Positions 13,672 to 14,368 of a DNA stretch of 14,368 nucleotides are shown here, piece after piece; position 1 is the first letter of the stretch; every line of letters starts with the position of its first letter. The DNA comes from Verrucomicrobiaceae bacterium (lineage in GTDB: Bacteria > Verrucomicrobiota > Verrucomicrobiae > Verrucomicrobiales > Akkermansiaceae), in NCBI GenBank assembly GCA_003820635.1, contig RPOS01000074.1, positions 1 through 14,368 of the forward strand. The letters are read 5' to 3'. The position numbers and the translations under genes are program-made. The notes below the pieces were generated by a model. It was not told the DNA's origin, did not search any database, and worked only from the letters and a program-made list of their open reading frames with translations.

Positions 13672-14368
13672 AAATCATCAACTCCCCAATTCTCGCAGCT
13701 GCCCTCTACTCGGTCTTGTCCGCGTTTGCCCCAACACACGCCGCTGACCCAGCCTCCGCCAAGGCTACGGCGGGGCAAGCCAAGAAACCCAACATCCTGC
13801 TCATCATCGCCGATGACATGGGTTACTCCGACATCACCTGCTTCGGCGGTGAAGTCCAGACGCCGCACCTCGACGCGCTTGCCAAGAGCGGCATACGCGC
13901 GACGAATTTCTATGTCGGCCCCACCTGCTCGCCCACCCGCTCGATGCTGCTCAGCGGCTGCGATCACCATGTCGCTGGCTTTGGCAATATGGATGAATTC
14001 GCCGGGCCGAAGCAAAAAGGGAAACCCGGCTATGAGGGCTATCTCAACAACCGTGTGGTGCCGGTGGCAAAAATCCTGAAAGAGGCGGGTTATCACACCT
14101 ATTGGGCGGGGAAATCTCACATGGGATACGAACCTTCGCAATGGCCCGCCGCGATGGGCTTCGAGCGAGACTTCACGCTGCTGCAAGGAGGCGGCAGCAA
14201 CTGGAGCGACATGACGTATCCCGACCCCGCCCACCCGAAGCTGACCTTCACGCTCAACGGCAAGCCGCTTGAAAAACTGCCCGACGATCACTTCTCCTCG
14301 GAGGCCTACACGGACTTTATCATCAAGAGCAACGAGGAGCACAAGGCGGACGGCAAACCGTTCTTCGC
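13668..14368 (+). CDS. Secreted sulfatase, C-terminus beyond the window
   Basis: This is the N-terminal 233 residues of a second formylglycine sulfatase; the rest lies past the right edge. MKIINSPILAAALYSVLSAF to about THAA is a signal peptide, followed by a short Ala/Lys linker. The sulfatase domain begins at KKPNILLIIADDMGYSDITC, with metal ligands D49-D50. The maturation motif is CSPTR with Cys87, followed by SMLLSGCDHHVAGFGNM. GKSHMG (near residue 147) is where most relatives have GKWHxG, so Trp is replaced by Ser. It is clearly a different subfamily from the first sulfatase (shorter start, different insertions), so this is not a tandem duplication. It overlaps the beta-lactamase-like gene by 4 bp and has no ribosome binding site of its own, which indicates coupled translation. 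Confidence 0.93.
   Translation, partial: MKIINSPILAAALYSVLSAFAPTHAADPASAKATAGQAKKPNILLIIADDMGYSDITCFGGEVQTPHLDALAKSGIRATNFYVGPTCSPTRSMLLSGCDHHVAGFGNMDEFAGPKQKGKPGYEGYLNNRVVPVAKILKEAGYHTYWAGKSHMGYEPSQWPAAMGFERDFTLLQGGGSNWSDMTYPDPAHPKLTFTLNGKPLEKLPDDHFSSEAYTDFIIKSNEEHKADGKPFF

Noticed and set aside
13263..14342. 359-codon minus-strand open frame
   Set aside because: It is antisense to both the beta-lactamase-like gene and the second sulfatase, each supported by clear active-site motifs.
10352..14368. A tandem duplication of one sulfatase gene
   Set aside because: The two proteins share only the general sulfatase motifs; lengths before the Cys (113 versus 87) and the surrounding sequence differ too much for a recent duplication.

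Overview
The window looks like chromosomal DNA of a GC-rich member of the Verrucomicrobiota, of the Verrucomicrobiaceae/Akkermansiaceae kind. Three things point there: a perfect copy of the 14-bp LexA palindrome known from that phylum (TGTTC-N4-GAACA) in front of ssb, two secreted formylglycine sulfatases plus the remains of a BNR-type protein of the sort that accompanies them, and few recognisable Shine-Dalgarno sites. This is inference from content; there is no rRNA or tRNA in the window to confirm it.

Layout. 1-502 (minus) is the N-terminal part of an unrecognised helical protein that runs off the left edge. 503-1044 has no confident gene but holds an 11-unit array of exact 21-bp length (629-859), each unit having a conserved ctccggc core and a variable AT-richer half. 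1045-2121 is a GH3 beta-N-acetylhexosaminidase (nagZ type). 2166-2758 is a run of three tiny unrecognised genes; the first two are coupled through an ATGA overlap and have a good promoter set for leaderless transcription. They converge on metX (2761-3915, minus).

4021-6352 is a housekeeping block on the plus strand: a strong promoter, rplY (L25/CTC), a terminator, pth overlapping rpsF, then ssb with its own LexA box, promoter and terminator. 6367-6656 is a broken BNR-type gene. 6679-9055 (minus) is a two-gene efflux unit, a membrane-fusion adaptor and an outer-membrane lipoprotein channel, without an inner-membrane pump. 9218-10120 is a PPK2-type polyphosphate kinase on the plus strand.

10121-10351 carries an 87-bp inverted-repeat element. 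10352-14368 is a secreted-enzyme cluster: a large arylsulfatase, an imperfect inverted repeat, a class D (OXA-like) serine beta-lactamase family protein, and a second sulfatase that overlaps it by ATGA and runs off the right edge. The most unusual items are the 21-bp array, the beta-lactamase-fold gene translationally coupled to a sulfatase, the leaderless promoter geometry shared by two promoters, and the decayed BNR gene. I found no CRISPR array, prophage, transposase or known defence system.
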